A stretch of 32,246 nucleotides of DNA from Fusarium oxysporum f. sp. lycopersici 4287 (GCF_000149955.1 NC_030987.1:5458685-5490930), one strand, 5' to 3'. Positions 17,557 to 28,439 are shown, counted from the first letter of the stretch. Made by a program: numbers and translations. Notes: generated by a model from the sequence alone, not told the origin.

Positions 17557-19412
17557 ACCTGGATTCTCTAGTAGTCGAGACCGCCTCTTCGTCGCAAAGC
17601 GACACAAGAACTACTTGAGAAGCAGGGGGAGTGAAACGATAGCGATAAAAGACGTCGAAAGGTAAAAGAGGGGCAGAAGGAACAGATCATGACGCTTGAT
17701 GATGAAAGGGTGAGCCACATTCCATTTAAGACTTCCCACTGCTACAAGGAGACCCCTGCGGCAGCGCGTGACTGATGTGCCATTAATCGATTTACGCACT
17801 TAAAGAGTACATATCCTCATAAGCAAGCCATCGTATGCGCTTCTCTCCTATGGCCCCTGTCTCGCGTAGTGAGTGTATTGTTGGTGGGGGTTGGTCTTCA
17901 GCAGCTGAAACTAGCACCGCGTATCTCCTGAGAGGTGCATGACTGCTTTGGTGTTGTAGCAGGTTTGCGTTTCAGGAAGCAATAGTTTAATGACATTTAG
18001 GTAATGTAAGTTAAGAAAATGCCGCATCTTGCCGGTTTTATCTACCTTATCTGCCGCCATCTAGGAAGCAACTTATTAGTATTTATCGTTTAAGGGGAGA
18101 GGGGAAGTTCAGTTATAGCCAAAACATGTAATACGGCATGAGGTTTTCTACTTTAAGGGTTAATCAATAATATAGCCTGGTCAGGTGTCAGCGATCACCG
18201 TGGAGTGGGCTGGTGTGCCTAATGATGACTTGATGCTCATATGGTAGGCAGATAAGTCTGTCACCTTGTAACCGAGGAAGGCACAACAGCCAATGATTGC
18301 CTGTTCGTTCCCAACGTTTTGAATTGCTGGCCTGCATTGTTAGATTGTCGCAAGTGTCACTCACGCCTGGCGGCCCTGTGCAATTAAGCGCCTGTGTACG
18401 GACTTGCATGTGTCGAAGTCTGCCTTAATTACCCCATCAAAACAGTTATTGTGGCTACATCCGGTTAGGTAAGCCGTTTTTAAGTCTTCGGCAAGGTTTA
18501 TATGAAACTCGGAAACGGCATAGACCGTGGTTGTTTTCTCTTCCCCCCAGGAGCTTCAGAAATTGCCTAAACCGCCATATTGAAGGCTCTATAATTTTGT
18601 TTCGTAGATGAAGACAGTCCTAATACAGAACGATCAAACACGGAGACTTAACATGGCTCTGGACGGCATAGCTGCACATGAGCCTGTCCTCTTTTATGGA
18701 AGAGCATGTTTCTTCGTGAGCCTTTACCCAGTTCCAGGAGATCTTAGTCGTGAGGCATGCTGCATGGATGCCTGGGCGCCTAAGTCTTAAATCAGGCTCT
18801 TCAGGCCAATGCAATTTGCACGACAATGAACGTGTTTGGTTGGTTGACTTAGGGATTAAGTGATAACTTATCCAATAGGTGAACTTTATCCGCTCGATGA
18901 TCTGCGTGTGACATTCGATTGCTCTCTGGAAAATTCAGTAACGGTAGTCTACTCAACCCATCACCTTAGTAGCAATCATATCAAAACATCGTGTCGAAAA
19001 AGACTTCATGGTCTTAACAGCATAATGCTGTGCCGTGACATACCTATTCTCCACTGCGTCCAGCAACTCGTCTCCAAGCCACCGATTTGCGAGCACCAAT
19101 TAGAAATTCAAGCCGACCCACCGTCGTCAAGGTCAAATCTGCCGCTGACTAATGGCTTTTTGAAAATCAAGTCTACCTCCTGCATTGTTGGGTAAAATAA
19201 ATCAATCCTACTACAATTGATTTTGGTATGTAGGACGAAGCTGAGCCTCTCGAGTTTCTGCAGCTTTGATGGGGGTAAAGTGGGATGGCTACGTTATTTA
19301 TGAACAGAGGAGCGAGCCATTATGACTAAGCATGTATAAAATATGATAGACAGGATGGAATGGCGGAGATAGAGTAGATATTATACAAAGATAATAAATA
19401 CGTGAGTTTTAG
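17557..19412. other. Gene-poor stretch, no gene assigned
   Basis: Frames of 60-111 codons (17611-17799 minus, 18188-18409 minus, 18608-18790 plus, 18860-19195 plus) lack motifs and mutually supporting introns. A GGAAGCAACTTATTAG word at about 18066 repeats the outer end of the TIR element at 1876-2214. Likely old repeat DNA. Confidence 0.4.
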
Positions 19413-19600
19413 TAGACGATGGTAATGAATGTTATTATTTAGGTCTGGAGTAGTTAAGTTGTTGGACTCGACAAGGGCCAGCCGACGCAAACGCAATGCG
19501 TTTCGTGTTCTAGGTTTTCTAATTTCATCAGTGCTAGACGGTAATTAGTCAAAAACAGGAAATGCAATGCGTTTCAGGTGATAATTCTTGAGAAGGTTAC
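19413..19600. repeat. Palindrome-bearing dispersed repeat, copy 2
   Basis: Direct-orientation relative of 13983-14205. It retains two of the 17-bp near-palindromes: 19488-19504 (first base changed) and 19559-19575 (one C-to-T change). The central part of copy 1, with its middle palindrome, is absent or replaced. No coding frame accompanies this copy. Confidence 0.7.
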
Positions 19601-20386
19601 GGGCTGGCAGTTGAACCAAACACAATCAAAGCATCCTCAGGGCATCTAGCGGATATTAAATATATCAAAAACTCAAATCTGATTTGTTTGACCTGAGTAG
19701 GTTCCATATCTGAATTGAATTGATTGGTCTGATTGATATATCTGATTGTTAATCTGATCTGACGGTAGCCCTGTTGTTTAGGCTGCTTCCTAGGCCTGAA
19801 CCCTCCCCTTGAGCCGAATATACTTTATTGAGTTACGGTGTGGTTAACGTTGTGCGTTCGCAAAGGATGGAATATTGTTTTGCGCCTTGGGCTTTGGCAT
19901 CGTTGTTTTGCTATGGTCTCGTATGTGGCTATATTGGTGGAGCAGCAGCGCCGACTACCACTATCAGCACTGTGAATGTCGCAACTGTTGGCTGGATGGC
20001 TTCAGTGGCTAGCGGAGAGGCGATTCCTGGGCGCCTTTTTAGCTCTGCAGTGACAACTCCTCCGGCGGCGACTGGCGGCTGGTTGTGTATGGGGTAATTC
20101 TGTTGCAGTTGGAGGCCCGATTTACCTGGAAAGGAGAATAAGATCACATGCAAGAATAAGAGGAGTCTGTCTGGGGCTTTCGAGATAAACTTTCTAGATC
20201 AGACCATAAAAAGGCCAAAGCCAGTGGCGGACCAAAGTCACAGCGTAGGAATGCCAACTAAACATTCAAAACATTTTAGCGTGACATAGACTCGAAGCTA
20301 AATATTATGATATAAATCCGGCTATTACATGCTTCGTGCATTTTGGAATCATAGATCAAATCTAATTATGAAATAGCCAACCAATT
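19601..20386. other. Intergenic, upstream of the RING-H2 gene
   Basis: Between 19638 and 19773 the ends read CAGGGC inward from both sides, with many TCTGATT words between. This may be a small hAT-like MITE, but the flanking 8-mers do not match. An 89-codon frame at 19828-20097 is Ala/Thr-rich and unrecognised. Confidence 0.3.
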
Positions 20387-20991
20387 ATGACGACATTGAA
20401 TAATTCACCACCGAGCCAAGATGATCAAGTCCCAAAGCACCCAATCGATGGGCGGCTCCAATGGCTTCCCATAATCATTATTATCGTCATTTTTCTTATC
20501 TTGGATGTTCTTTTCATGTACGACTCCGCCGTGCCCCGGTCCACAGATAAGAGCATATGGTACCAGAACTAATGATAAGGAAGGATTACATTCAGAGTCC
20601 TTAGTAATAACCCGCTCGCGAGCTCAGAGGATTGCGAAGGTGATTTGCAACGGCTAGACTCAATAGCTCCGCCGCGGATGTATAAGCAAGTAACAACAGA
20701 GATGGAAATCGAAGGCCCAGGAGAACATTCGGCCTGGCCCGACGCGCTTATTATCTGGTAAGAGATTCCAATTAATACACAATTTCATTCTCAAACTGAC
20801 TGTTCTTATTATATAGCGTTATATGCTTGGAAACGATGGCGGATAGTGATATCGTCCGTCGGTTACCGTGCGGGCATACATTCCATTCAGGTTGCATTAC
20901 TCCATGGTACCTGGAGCGACATTATACCTGCCCCTTGTGCATGGCAGACTTCACGCCATCTGAGCCTGCACATGTCAGAATAGACAGATGA
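20387..20991 (+). CDS. Membrane-anchored RING-H2 finger protein, probable E3 ubiquitin ligase (155 aa)
   Basis: Exons are 20387-20517, 20596-20757 and 20817-20991; 131+162+175 = 468 nt, so 155 residues plus stop. Intron 1 (78 nt, GTACGA donor, CTAAT branch, TTCAG) is deduced because the unspliced frame stops at 20570. Intron 2 (59 nt) has GTAAGA, a CTGAC branch and TATAG. One transmembrane segment lies at about 27-46 (WLPIIIIIVIFLILDVLF). A C-terminal RING-H2 follows: C98, C101, C116, H118, H121, C124, C136 and C139, with PCGHTFHSGC and CPLC. The RING should recruit an E2 enzyme and pass ubiquitin to nearby targets, with the finger predicted on the cytosolic side. The protein is short, with only about 50 residues between membrane and RING. 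The exact intron 1 donor is the least sure point. Confidence 0.78.
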
Positions 20992-22262
20992 AAAGCCCAA
21001 TGCGTAGGGGGTTCACCAATGTCGAGTCATCATGACCTCACGAACCTTGGTCCCCAGGATTTGCGACTCCGTGTCGATTTTTCCCTGTGGCGTAATGGTT
21101 TGTCTAGTATTATACTCCAACTGTCAAAGTCACGCCACTTGACCTCCAGGATAAAGGCAGTATATCGACCTGGTAGGTGCGTCAATAAGCTTATATAGCC
21201 GCCGTTAATAGAATATCGGATTAGCCCTCTTTTATATATAGATTCTGGTCTCGGAGATTCTCTAGGTAGTACGCATATGCCTATAGAGTGTTGCAGGGGA
21301 GACTTCTTGTCAATCCTCGAGTAACAACGTTCATGTACATCGATCGACGCCAATGGGTTTGATACTAACCCTGTTCCTGCAGGAGGGAGCTAAAGAGCTG
21401 TCTCTGCGTATTCTTACGACCCCATATGATAGTTGTTTTGAACGCCAGACTAGCCTGAAATGTCTTGTAGACTAATCATCAGGCTAATGAAAGGCCGTTT
21501 TGTAGTTGTGAACCTATCCCAATCTTCATAGCCCAATATGGCCTCAGACATACATTCTTTACATATATAAATCATGCCACAAGATGTAACTGCCAGTGAC
21601 GTGACATGTGCTGTTGGGCTTACAGTCTGTCAGCTACCCCGCACCACCTTTAGTTGTCTGTTTTAGTGGTAGTTTTCTTTTCCACAAACGCCCAATCTTG
21701 GGTCAGGAAACTATCAATGTGAGGTGATGACGCCGCCCTAATTCGAACATCAGATCATGGCTGTATTTCCGAACAGCTTGCAAGAGCTTCTTCTGCACTA
21801 TCTGCAACCGTCAGACCATATCTCGATTTCATGGCATAGGAGCATGCTCCTATTAATACGTCAACTGATTCAAACATAAGTTCTGGAAGTCGCCCCCCTG
21901 CTGCAATGATGCAATCCACTGTTCACAATGTCTGAATTTGGTAAGAAGCCTTTCGGGCAATGGCAACAGCCACCAACTGGCTGTGATGCATTTAGATCAA
22001 ACATTCGCAACTCTAACCGTAAGGTATCCTGCGAGCTTGCTCTTCCTTCTCATAAAGCAGAAATACCGCCTTTTTTAGCAACTGACTTATCGTAGATCCC
22101 AGTAGCTGGGGTTTTAGTTCCGGCACGCCATCCTTCACTGGACCTTTTGCTACTACACGCGGATCATTCTATCCTTTTGACTGGCGTAAGGCAACACCTA
22201 GGTCCCGAGCAGGGATTCCAACAAATCATAGAGTCACAAGCTCAAGGTACGTAAAGCCCCGC
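20992..22262. other. Gene-poor stretch, no gene assigned
   Basis: A 107-codon minus frame (21030-21353) is open and has an ATG but no recognisable motif, and convergent overlap with the 3' flank of the RING gene makes it doubtful. The rest (21400-22260) has no coding signal I can defend. Confidence 0.35.
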
Positions 22263-24245
22263 CTAATTTAAGTGATGCCAGAAGTCCCAATATTTTCCAG
22301 AGGTATAAAGAAATACCTGGCATTGCTTACAGCCATACCAGGATTTCCGTATTTCCTCTCTGTTGCCGCTGGTTGCGGATAAAGGTTTTTGCTTCGCCTG
22401 TATCTCCCCAAGCCGCATCCCTTTGCAAGCCTTGCAAGCAACAGGATTTTTATTACGGAACCATTCATGTTGCGATGTAGGCGTAAACTCATCCCCAGTC
22501 CGAAATCTCTGTCTCGACGGACTACTAGGCTCATACTCTGCAACAAGGTCATGAACAAGACGCTGCCGCCACTCCGCTTGAGACTTCTCTGGCTTCCACC
22601 GTGGGTTTCCTCGTTGCTGCAGAATGAAGCTGTCGATCAGGGCTACTTCTAGCAGGAAGTCCCAAGATAGGGCCCTCAAGCCGCTCCGACGAACACGGCG
22701 ATCAGCGCCCCAGTAGGCTCACATTTGATCGCCTCGATCCACAGCATTCATTTTGTCGTTATAAGTAGTAGCGATAGACCGAATTGAAACCACTTTGACT
22801 GGCTCCTCACCGAAAACTCCTGCATTGGCCGGGCTGCAGGTTGGTCTGTTGGTCGTTTCCTTATATGGTCAACCCGTTCGTTGCCTGTAAATACGATGGA
22901 TAAAAACAACACAAGCGCATTGTGTTTCCAAGCGATCTGGTTGACCTATCCAAAGTCGAATCAGTAAGGCTCATCTGTAAAAGTTTGTCTCCTCAACTAA
23001 CTAGGTTATCGGCTGTTGGGATTGCTTTAAGGCAGTTAAAAGGAATACAACCAGCAGAAGTATTATCACCGGCTTTGAGCTTGACGAGCAGCCTGTAAAG
23101 ACCACAGTTCCGGCGGGCTGTGCCCGTGGCTCCATACCCGAACTGACGTAGCCGACGGAATAGGTTGGAAGAAGAGAATAGGTTGTCGAGAAACACGTGG
23201 TATCTGGCTTCCGCAGCAGATTCACTAGGGCGACAACCACAGCTTGGGTGGGGTTTAGGTAAACAGTACTCTGTGGCTCTCGAAGCCGCCGTTGCTGCCG
23301 TTGGCGACGTAGTTGTGAAGGCAGCCGCCAGTAGGTGTGTCTCATACCTGCAGGCCCGAACTTCCGACCTGGCCTGTGCCAGAGTCACCGCAAGTAATAA
23401 CCCCGTTGGGCTATAGCCTAGACTTTAAAGCCTGTGGGAATGGGTTTAGATGGAATGATTGTCATCTCTAAAGATCTTCCTAGGAAGCAGACCATGCACT
23501 TATCTATAGCAATAGCTATGCCTGGTTTGCAGAAAGTAGTAGACATATGTTATATGTGATTAGACCAGTCATCCGCCTAGCTGAATATCTGGCTATAGAA
23601 GCTATCACCAGTAGCTACAAACATTATTATATGGTCAAAAAGACGTAGAACTCGTGATAGTAGCTGAAATCGGCGAAGAGACATCCACTTTACAACTGGA
23701 TAACTTAGTTATTACTCTCCTAGCTGTAACATTCTCCAATAATCGTCTGTTCGGGTTTCCTTGTCTATTTGCATATAGGTCAAGGTCGCAATCTATACGA
23801 AGATTTCTGCAACAGAGGTTGGCTTCCAATCAAGAAGCCGCGACTATGGCTATTATCCATCATTGCAGCTATTTATAAGCATCTCAAGCCGATCACTAGC
23901 CTAGCTATTTATATAGCAAACCCAGCTTTCTATGAGCTAAATAGAGAGAAACTGCTGGAATAGCAGCAGTGGCTCTGGGGGCAAAGCCCCTATCCAAAAG
24001 GACCGATCTGGAAGATGAACGGGCTCGAAGTTGTAGCCACGGTCAGGAACTGGGTTATTGACTGGTCGGCATGTGTTATCAGTCGGCTGCTGGCAGCGGC
24101 TATGATCGACTCGATTGAAGCTATTGTCATCATACACATTGGCTGCTTGGCTAGAAAGTTGTTCGATATCCATGATAGCCCATTGAATAGATTGTATGAC
24201 GATTTCAGCAGGGTCGGTTTCGCTGATGTTTGAAGTCACAACCAT
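22263..24245 (-). pseudogene. PiggyBac-like transposase (DDE_Tnp_1_7), decayed
   Basis: Minus ATG 24245 starts MVVTSNISETDPAEIVIQSI and reaches a stop near 23937. Later pieces in shifted frames read SVAEIF, WRMLQLGE and MSLRRFQLLSRVLRLFD (about 23640-23830). YHVFLDNLFSSSNLF and RQFGYGATGTARRNCG follow at about 23080-23200; the D is a catalytic position. Then KAIPTADNL, a likely intron (GTTAGT to GGATAG), NQIAWKHNALVLFLS and NAVDRGDQM, the last catalytic Asp region. The final 138 codons are clean: RALSWDFLLEVALIDSFIL, a basic stretch, then a Cys-rich tail with CKAC, CKQC and TSGKYWDFWHHL, ending TAA 22263. This matches piggyBac order (N-terminal acidic region, DDD core, C-terminal Cys-rich domain). 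Several stops and register changes inactivate it. TTAA target duplications and TIRs could not be fixed. Confidence 0.8.
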
Positions 24246-24618
24246 GCACCCGTGATTGCGCGGGGGCCATGTGGGGCTCAGTACGGAGGTATTGCTTTAC
24301 ACCAGTCAAGGGGTAATGGATCCCCGCTCGAACTGCCGTAATAGGGATAGGGTGGGACGGAGTATAGGTTGTGGCCTCATGAGTTCTTCGGAGATTGTGA
24401 GTCAGAATACTCTCGAGTAACACTACTATTAACAAAACCTAAAAACTATTACGTCATTATTACGAAATGGCTCACTACACTTTACCAATTTAGGTTCGAA
24501 CGTTATTAACCCAGCCAGGTAAAGCTGCAAATTTTCAATTATTAGCGATAATACTTGTATTTCTTGCTTCCAAGTTTATATAACAAGTATAGGTAAAGAG
24601 GCAGAATCAAGCTTAATT
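24246..24618. other. Spacer between piggyBac relic and ABC gene fragment
   Basis: No gene. The left part may be the 5' terminal region of the piggyBac-like element (a TTAA lies near 24429). The right part should hold the former promoter of the ABC-ATPase gene. Confidence 0.35.
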
Positions 24619-25450
24619 ATGGCAGAATCCCGTACCTCGATCCTAGTATTATGCCAACAGACTAGGTTTCACATTGAGAGTCCGAATTATCGAGAAGTAA
24701 GGAAGTTAGTCCTTTAAATCCATGTGTTTATCTGACACAGACAGCTTAATATCGAGGGTCTCAGCATCACAGTAACCTCACAAAATAGCAACAAAGGGAC
24801 AGCCAGGCCCAAGCACAAAGCCAAACTATCCGAAAGCACCGAGATCCTCAGCGGCGCCAACTTGCGGCTTAAAGCCAGTAGTCGCTATGCTCTAATCGGG
24901 CGGAATGGTTCTGGGAACTCGAGTAATGTACATGATAAGCATATGTCCCACATAAGCACGTGTCACATTTTGAACTTACACCTTAAACTCCAATATTTAA
25001 AAATCGATTAAAAATCAGAAATAAGCTTTGGACAGCTTATACTATGAAGTCAGGCCAATTAGACTAAGTCCCATGTATACTGACTTTATTTTACTTTTTT
25101 TGACTTTTTTGAAGACTTATTTCTGAAAAAATGTATTTACACTGTACATTCTTAAGTAATACGGCATATAAACTAGCTAGAGCCTTATAAGAAGTACTAT
25201 ACTATTTTACTGTGCAAGAAATAAGGCAAATTATTTTCTTTAGATTTTTATTGATTATATTGCTAATTTTTAAACAACCAAAATCTTACTCTTTTCAGTT
25301 GTACAGTATAGTGGGACATATACTTATTTGGGACATATGCTTATCATGTACGTTATATATATAAGTATATTAAAGCTGCAAATATAAATTTGTTGGTTGC
25401 TTTCTTAAGATCAATGATGGTCTACCTCTTTCCAGACCATAGATCGCGCT
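24619..25450 (+). pseudogene. ABC ATPase (ABCF-like) gene fragment interrupted by a MITE
   Basis: ATG 24619 opens exon 1 (24619-24696), then a 48-nt intron (24697-24744, GTAAGG to GACAG), then exon 2 from 24745. It reads LNIEGLSITVTSQ, TEILSGANLRLKASSRYAL and IGRNGSGNSS. This is the N-terminus of a cytosolic ABC ATPase up to its Walker A loop, with N in place of the essential Lys. At 24923 the frame runs into the MITE (24926-25353). Beyond the MITE a short piece reads AGT ATA TTA AAG and later DGLPLSRP with stops (about 25405-25450), which could be the next residues of the same gene; nothing more is recognisable. Loss of the Lys, the insertion and the missing remainder make it non-functional. 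ABCF assignment is from the N-terminal style and the absence of membrane segments. Confidence 0.6.
24926..25353. mobile_element. MITE, 428 bp, TIR family ACGTACATGATAAGC, TA duplication
   Basis: Both ends read inward RYGTACATGATAAGCATATG followed by TCCCA and ATAAG, so the TIRs exceed 35 bp. TA flanks each side (24924-24925 and 25354-25355), suggesting the Tc1/mariner superfamily. The interior is AT-rich and non-coding. A second TCCCA/TGGGACATAT word lies just inside the right end. Relatives are at 29294-29714, partial at 30141-30318, and an end at about 11500. Confidence 0.8.
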
Positions 25451-25631
25451 GTGAAAGGTAGTTTTTTTTAGTAATATTTTACATCATTATAGATGTTTAA
25501 GATGGTAGACTAATTGCTCTTAAAATCATCCGGAAGCTGCAAATAAAAATGACTTCCATCTCAGATCACATGATTACAATGATAAGGTTTTCATGCTGTT
25601 CCCTTACTGTAAGTCCCTCTCCCCGTGTCCA

Positions 25632-26132
25632 TCATGATACATGGTCTCCATTCCCTTTCATGTTAAGTATAAACTCAATCTTTCCTTCTAGCTCAAGGAT
25701 GCGATTCCTCGCCATATCTAATACTTGCCCTCTGCTGAGAATCTGGCCATGATTGGCCGTTGCATCCCTCTCAGCAAGGCTATGCGCCTGTGCCGCTGGT
25801 AGAACTGCAAGAAGCCTTTCAAACTGTGTTTTGAGTCGGGCACGATAGTGTTTCTCGACAAAATTATGGCTTTCTCGGGCGCATGCTTGATTACTGGGAG
25901 GTGCGCTAAGACGCTTTCGGTTCTTTGATTTGCGCGATGCTGATCGAAGTTGAAGGTGAAGTTGAACGTCAGGAAGAGAAAGTAAAATATTCTTGTTGAG
26001 GGGTTGTTGATTCAATGGGTTGCTCGCCTCTTCAAAACGAACCAAAGGCCCGCTCAGCTCTCTCAACAGTTCTGTGTTAACCTCGTGGCAGATATAGTCA
26101 AGGTTCATCTCAAGACTTGGTTGGCAGACCAT
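25632..26132 (-). CDS. bHLH transcription factor (166 aa, single exon)
   Basis: ATG 26132 opens 166 codons ending TGA or equivalent at 25632-25634. The basic region and helix 1 are RESHNFVEKHYRARLKTQF (86-104), with H89, E93 and R97 at the spacing of the E-box-contact triad (H5-E9-R13). The loop (about 112-133) is longer than usual and polar. Helix 2 is SRGQVLDMARNRILELEGKIEF (133-154). It should dimerize and bind CANNTG sites, probably CACGTG. The N-terminal 80 residues are acidic then basic and carry no domain I know. Fungal regulators of this compact type are known, but I cannot assign a named orthologue or target genes. No introns, stops or shifts. Confidence 0.8.
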   Translation of the reverse strand: MVCQPSLEMNLDYICHEVNTELLRELSGPLVRFEEASNPLNQQPLNKNILLSLPDVQLHLQLRSASRKSKNRKRLSAPPSNQACARESHNFVEKHYRARLKTQFERLLAVLPAAQAHSLAERDATANHGQILSRGQVLDMARNRILELEGKIEFILNMKGNGDHVS

Positions 26133-27727
26133 GGAGCAATGGGCTCACAATAAATCAGAAACTCCAGATGATCCGAATGTGTTGGTAAAATGATAAGAAG
26201 CCACATACTCATGGACACAAGCCAAATATACAAAATGCGGTAATCTATAAATAAAGTGGTATCAACTTGAGCGTATTGTCAGATGACAACAATCAACGAA
26301 ACAAATTGGCCAACAGAAAACATGCGAGATCCATGTGGCGTTATCTCGGGCGAATTGCAGGGGTGGCGCGCCCAGTCAAACTGCTCGGAGGCAGGTCCGA
26401 TAGCTAGTCGGTCTTGACAAAGCACGTCATGATCACGACGAACACCCCAGCCTCCTTGGATTTTGCGCTCGAAAGAAGTTTCTGTGTGGTGAAGAGAGAG
26501 GTTAAGGAAGAGCCTGAGATGTGTTGAACTCGCACTCCACTCGCAAATCTGCCTTGTAGACAGACTATAGAGTCTGTTGTTGGTCTACTCCTGATGATGG
26601 GTAACTTCAGAAGTAGAAAAGAAGGGCCACGCAAAGAGGCTGACCAAGAGACTGACCTACAAAATTAGCATATCTTGATCCCCTTGGAACTGCCTGCAGA
26701 CAATGTTTACGTAGTAGTCGACCTGCCTCTCGTGCCTCATTATACCCAGGTAACATGACCTGATCATCTTCAGCAGAGCCTGCTAAGTCCAAGCGAAATG
26801 GTGTGTTGTGCTTTTTCCTTTTCCTTTATTGACTGTTAGTATTGCTTCATTTCTTCCGCGTCGTCGAATGAGAGTTATCTTTGCCTGTGATCGTGATGGC
26901 CCGCTACCAAGTACACCTTGCGAACGGAAACGCCCCACTTGCAGCCGAGGAACTGGTTGCAAGTTCTTGATACTTGCTAAACAATGCCTGGATGGATTTC
27001 AAGTTACTGACCAGGCCTAGAGTACGCTCTACATAATCACCCGCCATGCGGAGACCCATCCCTCTGCACAACTCAAAAAGACTGTAACGAATGCATCTAT
27101 AATGCGCGATTCTTGACGTATACGCATAAAAAAGCCGAGAAAAGAAGAGGAATCGCGCAGGGAAGGAGGAAGACATTGATGACATAGAGTCACAGCAAGA
27201 ACACGTACAAAGGCATCTGTCGGTTGCGTGATGTTACGTGTAGCTTTACACGCCGCACCAACTAAGATTCTCTGCACAGAATAAGAATAGTTAAATATCC
27301 CTAGATTACGGCTGTCAGCAGTTAATCACTTAACATCATAACACTGGCGCTTTGAAATTTTAGTTGAGGAACGGTCGAGACCCGTTATCAGAACATGCTG
27401 GCTTCTGTCCTAAATCTTAATTCTACTCCTCTCGCTAAATTAGTCGAGTACAATTCTGTAGCGATTATTGCCGTCTGCCACATGATATGACAACTTATAC
27501 AACATATGGACTGGGCATAATGAAACTACTGAATAACACTGTTGCGTAGTGATGATATTAGATGCAGAAATTGACTAGTCGCCTCAGAAGTATATATACC
27601 ATAGTTCGCCTTGCACTTTCGTCCTAGTTTGAGCGGCAGGATCATTTAGCTGAACCTACCACATAACGCTTGCGAACTGAAGTAACCCACATCATCTTTT
27701 CAATCAATCACTCCTCTACACTCCAAA
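26133..27727. other. Long stretch with unassigned minus-strand frames
   Basis: Several overlapping minus frames (26404-26634, 26607-26792, 26904-27185, 27029-27277) have protein-like pieces such as QVMLPGYNEAREAGRLLRK and LRMAGDYVERTLGLVSN. They could be exons of one gene or relic read from about 27277 to 26404, but no start, intron set or domain could be made consistent. A plus frame at 26808-27020 has clustered cysteines without proper Zn2Cys6 spacing. Nothing firm beyond that. Confidence 0.35.
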
Positions 27728-28439
27728 ATGGTAGGAACTGGTGTTGTACATAAGATTATTTCTATTCTTCTCCGTCTTGGTGAGACTGCCTCCGCTATAA
27801 TCGTCCTAGGAATTCTCTCGCACTTCTGTTACCTTATCAGTATCGCGGAGGTGCATGCCGATGGACGTATTTATCTATGGCATTGTCGTCGCATGCCTTG
27901 GTATTATCTACTCCATCCTTTTCTGCCCACCATTCAAGGACATGTTCTTGGGATTTCCCTTTGACTTTGTAATGTTTGTCATGTGGCTCGTGGCATACTG
28001 CCTGCTTCAGACTGTATGGCTGCCCCTTCCATTCTCATATCACCCTTTGAATAAGACCACATACTAATCATGCGTAATGTTCATTATTCCTTTATAGAGA
28101 ACTGGTGATCACACTTGCTCTGCACGTTGTTGTTACGACTATTGGGGTTACTATTGGGGTCGTTTCTGGCGAGTCGGGCCCATTGGGACAGTTACCATCA
28201 ACGGGGCGGGTTGCGGGTCGTGGAAGACGGTCCTGGCCTTTTCTTTTATCGCATGGTTCCTCCATCTTCTGAGTAGCATCCTCGTAGCTCATTTCCATGT
28301 ACTCGTTCCTGTTTTTAAAAAGAATACCGGAAAAAGCTCACAAAACAATCTCTAGGGGATATATGTCTTCCGTATTTACATTAAGATCGAAGAGACAAAG
28401 CGCGAAATCAAGCATCAGGCGGAAAAACTTGCTACGTAA
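27728..28439 (+). pseudogene. MARVEL-type four-TM membrane protein with an apparent +1 frameshift
   Basis: Exons are 27728-28013, 28098-28283 and 28356-28439. Intron 1 (84 nt) has GTATGG, a TACTAATC branch and TTATAG; intron 2 (72 nt) ends CTCTAG. Exon 1 starts MVGTGVVHKIISILLRL and runs to VHADGRI. One base further along, the right frame is FIYGIVVACLGIIYSILF, so one extra base lies near 27868. The exon sum, 556 nt, is 1 over a multiple of three, agreeing with a single insertion; corrected length is 184 residues. Four TM segments are seen, in order ASAIIVLGILSHFCYLISIA, the piece above, FVMFVMWLVAYCLL and VLAFSFIAWFLHLLSSILG. A Cys/Tyr/Trp-rich loop precedes TM4 (CCYDYWGYYWGRFW). Such fungal MARVEL proteins are thought to organise membranes, but the role is unknown. 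All else is intact, so a recent mutation or base-call error is possible. Confidence 0.72.

Noticed and set aside
19638..19773. Possible 136-bp hAT MITE with CAGGGC ends
   Set aside because: The adjoining 8-mers do not match and the inverted similarity is limited to a few bases.
21030..21353. Minus-strand 107-codon frame with ATG
   Set aside because: No domain, no intron support and no homology I recognise; kept only as an open frame inside the gene-poor stretch.
26808..27020. Cys-containing plus frame that looked like a zinc cluster
   Set aside because: Cysteine spacing does not fit Zn2Cys6 or C2H2 fingers.
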